This document shows, piece after piece, positions 61,119 to 64,000 of a DNA stretch of 64,000 nt (position 1 is the first letter of the stretch; each line of letters opens with the position of its first letter). Both the position numbers and the translations under genes were made by a program. The notes beneath the pieces were generated by a model. That model searched no databases. It had not been told where the DNA came from and saw nothing but the letters and a program-made list of their open reading frames with translations. Source of the DNA: M1-B18 sp048264125 (GTDB taxonomy: Bacteria; Bacillota; Clostridia; Peptostreptococcales; Natronincolaceae); assembly GCA_048264125.1 (NCBI GenBank), contig JBLXDM010000002.1:434001-498000 (forward strand), written 5' to 3'.

Positions 61119-62009
61119 CTATCTTTCCTCCAAAGCCTTTAGCTCCTTGACTAAATCCGCCGGCAGGCTATTGTCCTGCTTGTGCTTTGTGTCTTCTTTT
61201 ATTCTGGTTACATCTGAAATACTATATACTCTGATTTCCTCAGCGTTTTCCTGCTTGTTTTTCATCTTTATTTTAACCTGCTCCAGCAATACATTCGACT
61301 CTATAACCGTGCCCTCGCCGTCTATGGTTTGAACAATGGCTCCGATGCCCGGTATTTTATCTATGATCTGCTGATACAGATTGTGCTCGTATTTCAAGCA
61401 GCAAAATAACCTCCCGCAAATTCCGGAAATCTTTGCAGGATTCAGGGAAAGATTTTGGTCCTTTGCCATCTTTATAGATACCGGTTCAAAATCACCCAAC
61501 CAAGAGGAGCAGCATAGGGCTTTGCCACAGGGTCCAATTCCGCCTATCATTTTGGCCTCATCCCTAACCCCTATTTGTCTCAGCTCTATTCTGGTTTTAA
61601 ATATTGCCGCCAGATCCTTAACCAATTCTCTAAAATCCACCCGCCCGTCGGCTGTAAAATAGAAAATAACCTTATTGTTGTCAAAGGTATATTCCACATC
61701 TATAAGCTTCATTTCAAGGGCATGCTCCTTGATCTTCTCTAAGCAAATCTCAAGGGCCTCCTTTTCTTTTTGTTGATTTTCCTGATGTCGTAGCTTATCC
61801 TCCTCAGTTACAACCCGTATAACCTTTTTTAGGGGTGCGACTATGTCCGACTCCGACACCTCCTTGGGGCCAACCACAACCTCGCCAAACTCGATGCCTC
61901 TGGCGGTTTCAACTATAACAAAGTCTCCCTTTATGGTTTCAACACCCTCCGGGTCAAAATAGTATATCTTACCCGCCTTTTTAAAGCGGACTCCCACTAC
62001 TGTTACCAT
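61119..62009 (-). CDS. yaaT: PSP1-domain protein YaaT (RicT)
   Basis: 296 aa, PSP1 superfamily. Conserved pieces include GVRFKKAGKIYYFDPEG, VIVETARGIEFGEVV, DFRELVKDLAAIFKTRIELRQIGVRDEAKMIGGIGPCGKALCCSSWL (about 128-172) and GRLFCCLKYE (about 197). The cysteines match those that hold Fe-S clusters in the RicA/F/T complex, which affects RNase Y processing and sporulation. It overlaps holB by 7 bp, as in B. subtilis. Confidence 0.95.
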   Translation of the reverse strand: MVTVVGVRFKKAGKIYYFDPEGVETIKGDFVIVETARGIEFGEVVVGPKEVSESDIVAPLKKVIRVVTEEDKLRHQENQQKEKEALEICLEKIKEHALEMKLIDVEYTFDNNKVIFYFTADGRVDFRELVKDLAAIFKTRIELRQIGVRDEAKMIGGIGPCGKALCCSSWLGDFEPVSIKMAKDQNLSLNPAKISGICGRLFCCLKYEHNLYQQIIDKIPGIGAIVQTIDGEGTVIESNVLLEQVKIKMKNKQENAEEIRVYSISDVTRIKEDTKHKQDNSLPADLVKELKALEER

Positions 62010-62989
62010 GACAATACCTCCTGAATGTTTAAGAGCATCACTTCTAAGTTTAATTGATGGTTTACATTACTTCGCATGTTGCCTTTATTCTTTTCTATTA
62101 TGAGAATGATTTCCTTACTTTTATGTGAATTTATTTTATTTGCTTGATGCTTGATTTCTTCTATTTTATCATAATTCATAATAAAATCAACCTGCCGGGT
62201 TTCTCTATATACCAGTATATCACGATACCAGCTGAGGAATATATCAAATACATCCTCCAAAAGCTCCTTTTCTTCATACAGAAGACTGACCCTTTCCAAC
62301 AGATTAATGATTTTACCATCCAAAAGCTCTCTTGTAATATCTATAATTATATCCCTTTTTTTTCTAAATTCTTCATCTCTCAGAATTCTTAAGGCTTTGC
62401 CTATTACCCCATTGGAAAAGGAGGCTGCAACCTTGCTTTCCTCAAGGCTTAGTCCCTCGACTCGCCCGAGATATTCCACAACCTCCTCCTGTCTTGCAGG
62501 AACCAGCTTCAGAAGCTGACATCTGGAGATTATAGTAGGTAGAAGACTGGAGGCATTATTTGTCAGTAATATTATGGTAGCATACGCTGGAGGCTCCTCT
62601 AGGGTTTTCAGCAGCGCATTTTGTGCCTGTATCGTCATTGCTTCAGCATTATTTATTATAAATACCTTTTTTGAGCCCTCATAGGGCTTTAATTGAATTT
62701 CCTTTTGCAGCTCCCTTATACTCTCTATCTTTATGGAGCCCTCCACATCAATTAGCTTTATTTCAGAATGATTGCCATGCTCTGCCTTTAAACAGCTGGG
62801 ACAGCTGCCGCAGGGTCTGCTCTCCTTTGAGGCACAGCAAATTCCCATTGCAATCTGAAGGGCTATTTTTTCCTTTCCAATTCCCCTTGGTCCCTCTATC
62901 AAAAATGCATGTGGTATTCGGTTTGTTGTTAGTAAATGCTTGAGTAAAGCAATGGCTCGTTTTTGCCCTACTATATTATCAAATGCCAT
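62003..62989 (-). CDS. holB: DNA polymerase III delta-prime subunit
   Basis: 328 aa: FDNIVGQKRAIALLKHLL, Walker A IEGPRGIGKEKIALQIA (about 34), four zinc-binding Cys in CCASKESRPCGSCPSC (about 51-66), NALLKTLEEPPAYATIILLTNN (about 123) and sensor ISRCQLL (about 154). It is part of the clamp loader. yaaT follows with overlap; pstA precedes by 17 bp. Confidence 0.96.
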   Translation of the reverse strand: MAFDNIVGQKRAIALLKHLLTTNRIPHAFLIEGPRGIGKEKIALQIAMGICCASKESRPCGSCPSCLKAEHGNHSEIKLIDVEGSIKIESIRELQKEIQLKPYEGSKKVFIINNAEAMTIQAQNALLKTLEEPPAYATIILLTNNASSLLPTIISRCQLLKLVPARQEEVVEYLGRVEGLSLEESKVAASFSNGVIGKALRILRDEEFRKKRDIIIDITRELLDGKIINLLERVSLLYEEKELLEDVFDIFLSWYRDILVYRETRQVDFIMNYDKIEEIKHQANKINSHKSKEIILIIEKNKGNMRSNVNHQLNLEVMLLNIQEVLSW

Positions 62990-63006
62990 TAATTATACCA
63001 CCAATC

Positions 63007-63336
63007 CTAAAGCTTAACGTATTTTTCTATGTCTATAACAAAAACCGTAGCACCGCCCACTCTTACATCTATGGGATATGGTATAAATACCCCGGAGGCT
63101 CCTGCCACCGGCGTAGGAGATGTAGCAATCTGCTCTCTTGATTCACAGTTGTTTTTTATGATCTCTATTACCTTGTCAACCTCGTTATCCTCTACACCTG
63201 TCAGTAAAGTAGTGTTGCCTGCCCTTAAAAATCCACCTGTGGTGGCCAGCTTTGTAACCCTCAGCTGATTGGCAGTCAGCTCCTCTAATAGTGCATGCAC
63301 ATCATCATCATGTACAATTGAAATCACCAGCTTCAT
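63007..63336 (-). CDS. pstA: Cyclic di-AMP receptor PstA (YaaQ)
   Basis: 109 aa PII-like protein: MKLVISIVHDDDVHALLEELTANQLRVTKLATTGGFLRAGNTTLLTGVED, then a C-terminal VGGATVFVIDIEKYVKL. This closely matches the c-di-AMP-binding PstA/YaaQ family, of unknown downstream role. It is 3 bp after tmk, as usual. Confidence 0.96.
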   Translation of the reverse strand: MKLVISIVHDDDVHALLEELTANQLRVTKLATTGGFLRAGNTTLLTGVEDNEVDKVIEIIKNNCESREQIATSPTPVAGASGVFIPYPIDVRVGGATVFVIDIEKYVKL

Positions 63337-63339
63337 ATT

Positions 63340-63969
63340 CTACATACCTCCCTTTAATAATTTTTCCAATAATAGCCCTACATCTTCCCTTATTTCCTCA
63401 ATTCCTCTATTGGCCTTAATCACCTTTATTCTTTCAGGATACATCTTTGCCAGCTCCATGTAGGCAGCATGCACCGTTACATGAAACTCTATTTTCTCCC
63501 TTTCCAGCCTATCACCCTCATCTCCAATATTTATCCGCTGAAGGCTCATTTGAGGATCAATATCGAATAATATCGTTAAATCCGGAGTCAAGTAAGATGT
63601 GGCAAAGTCATTTATGCTTTTTATTGCTGCATAGCCCAAGCCCCTACCTCTGCCCTGATAGACCATGCTGGAATCCACAAATCTGTCGCATATAACAATT
63701 TTCCCCTCATTTATAGCAGGAAGTATAACCTCCTTTACATGCTGTGCTCTAGAAGCTGCATAAAGCAATGCCTCTGTGATGTTCCCCATCTCCTGATGTT
63801 CTTTATCTAGTACCAATTCCCGTATCTTTTCACCTATTGCCGTACCGCCGGGCTCTCTGGTATGCAGTACGCTATGTCCATGTGCTTCAAAAAAGTCCTT
63901 CATATATTTGATTTGTGTGGACTTACCTGCACCATCCATGCCTTCAATCGATATAAATTTTCCCTTCAT
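63340..63969 (-). CDS. tmk: Thymidylate kinase
   Basis: 209 aa with P-loop FISIEGMDGAGKSTQIKYMKDF (about 4-25), THTREPGGT-type motif LHTREPGGTAIGEKIRE (about 34-50) and DRFVDSSMVYQGRGRGLG (about 95). It converts dTMP to dTDP. GAGGTGATGGC precedes the ATG. First complete gene of the tmk-pstA-holB-yaaT operon; its upstream neighbour is outside the window. Confidence 0.98.
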   Translation of the reverse strand: MKGKFISIEGMDGAGKSTQIKYMKDFFEAHGHSVLHTREPGGTAIGEKIRELVLDKEHQEMGNITEALLYAASRAQHVKEVILPAINEGKIVICDRFVDSSMVYQGRGRGLGYAAIKSINDFATSYLTPDLTILFDIDPQMSLQRINIGDEGDRLEREKIEFHVTVHAAYMELAKMYPERIKVIKANRGIEEIREDVGLLLEKLLKGGM

Positions 63970-64000
63970 GCCATCACCTCGTCTGATATTTGCTGGTTAG

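Noticed and set aside
63970..64000. Possible last eight codons of a gene upstream of tmk
   Set aside because: A short open stretch ends at TGA overlapping the tmk ribosome site, but 31 bp is too little to support a gene.

Overview
The window looks like the near-origin housekeeping and sporulation region of a low-GC, anaerobic, endospore-forming Firmicute of the class Clostridia. Gene order from tmk down to spoVT (tmk, pstA/yaaQ, holB, yaaT ... yabB-like MTase, rsmI, abrB, metG, tatD, yabE, rnmV, rsmA ... purR, spoVG, glmU, prs, pth, mfd, prsA, spoVT, spoVB) follows the Bacillus subtilis/Clostridia backbone. Sporulation genes are abundant (spoVB, spoVT, spoVG, ytrH/ytrI, spmA/spmB, abrB with Spo0A boxes). 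SLH-domain, sortase, LCP and SipW-type proteins point to a Gram-positive envelope with an S-layer-type anchor. GTG and TTG starts are common. The species cannot be fixed from the window; an Alkaliphilus-like clostridium would fit. Almost all genes are on the minus strand; the plus-strand exceptions are murC, a block at 26-30 kb, a CAP-domain gene, pncB and abrB.

Region by region. 0-11 kb: spoVB (partial), spoVT, prsA-like foldase, mfd, a small PrsW-like membrane protein, pth, prs, glmU, spoVG (with a sigma-H promoter) and purR. 11-20.5 kb: envelope genes, namely a secreted transglutaminase-like protein behind two tandem cyclic-di-GMP-I riboswitches, a class D-like sortase, murC, an LCP-family ligase, and a MoxR/DUF58/transglutaminase operon. 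20.6-27.8 kb: an Orn/Lys/Arg decarboxylase-family enzyme, a MITE-like element, an M20 peptidase next to an AbgT transporter, a GltD-like flavoprotein and a DUF3189 protein. 28-34 kb: a probable spore-coat/sporulation group (Tyr-rich protein, ytrH, ytrI, rhodanese-like, a 442-aa unknown protein), then rsmA, rnmV and a G5/3D-domain protein.

34.3-39.6 kb is the most distinctive region: a minus-strand cluster of a SipW-type signal peptidase, two TasA/camelysin-like proteins, a related protein fused to three SLH domains, and a coiled-coil protein ending in a 13-unit Ser-Glu-Thr repeat. The cluster is preceded by an unclassified structured leader with an intrinsic terminator. I read it as a surface-fibre system: processing by SipW, a fibre of TasA-like subunits, and an SLH subunit that ties it to the cell wall. 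A CAP-domain secreted protein is divergent from it and a degenerate HD-GYP protein follows.

43-64 kb: tatD, metG with a T-box leader, a DmpA-family peptidase, spmA/spmB, pncB, cca, abrB, rsmI, an N6-adenine MTase, a repeat-rich exported protein, a Zn/Cd P-type ATPase with its ArsR/CadC regulator and operator, sigI-rsgI, a TlpA-like lipoprotein lacking its cysteines, then yaaT, holB, pstA and tmk. Several dispersed palindromic repeats lie between genes. I saw no tRNA, rRNA, CRISPR array, transposase gene or prophage.
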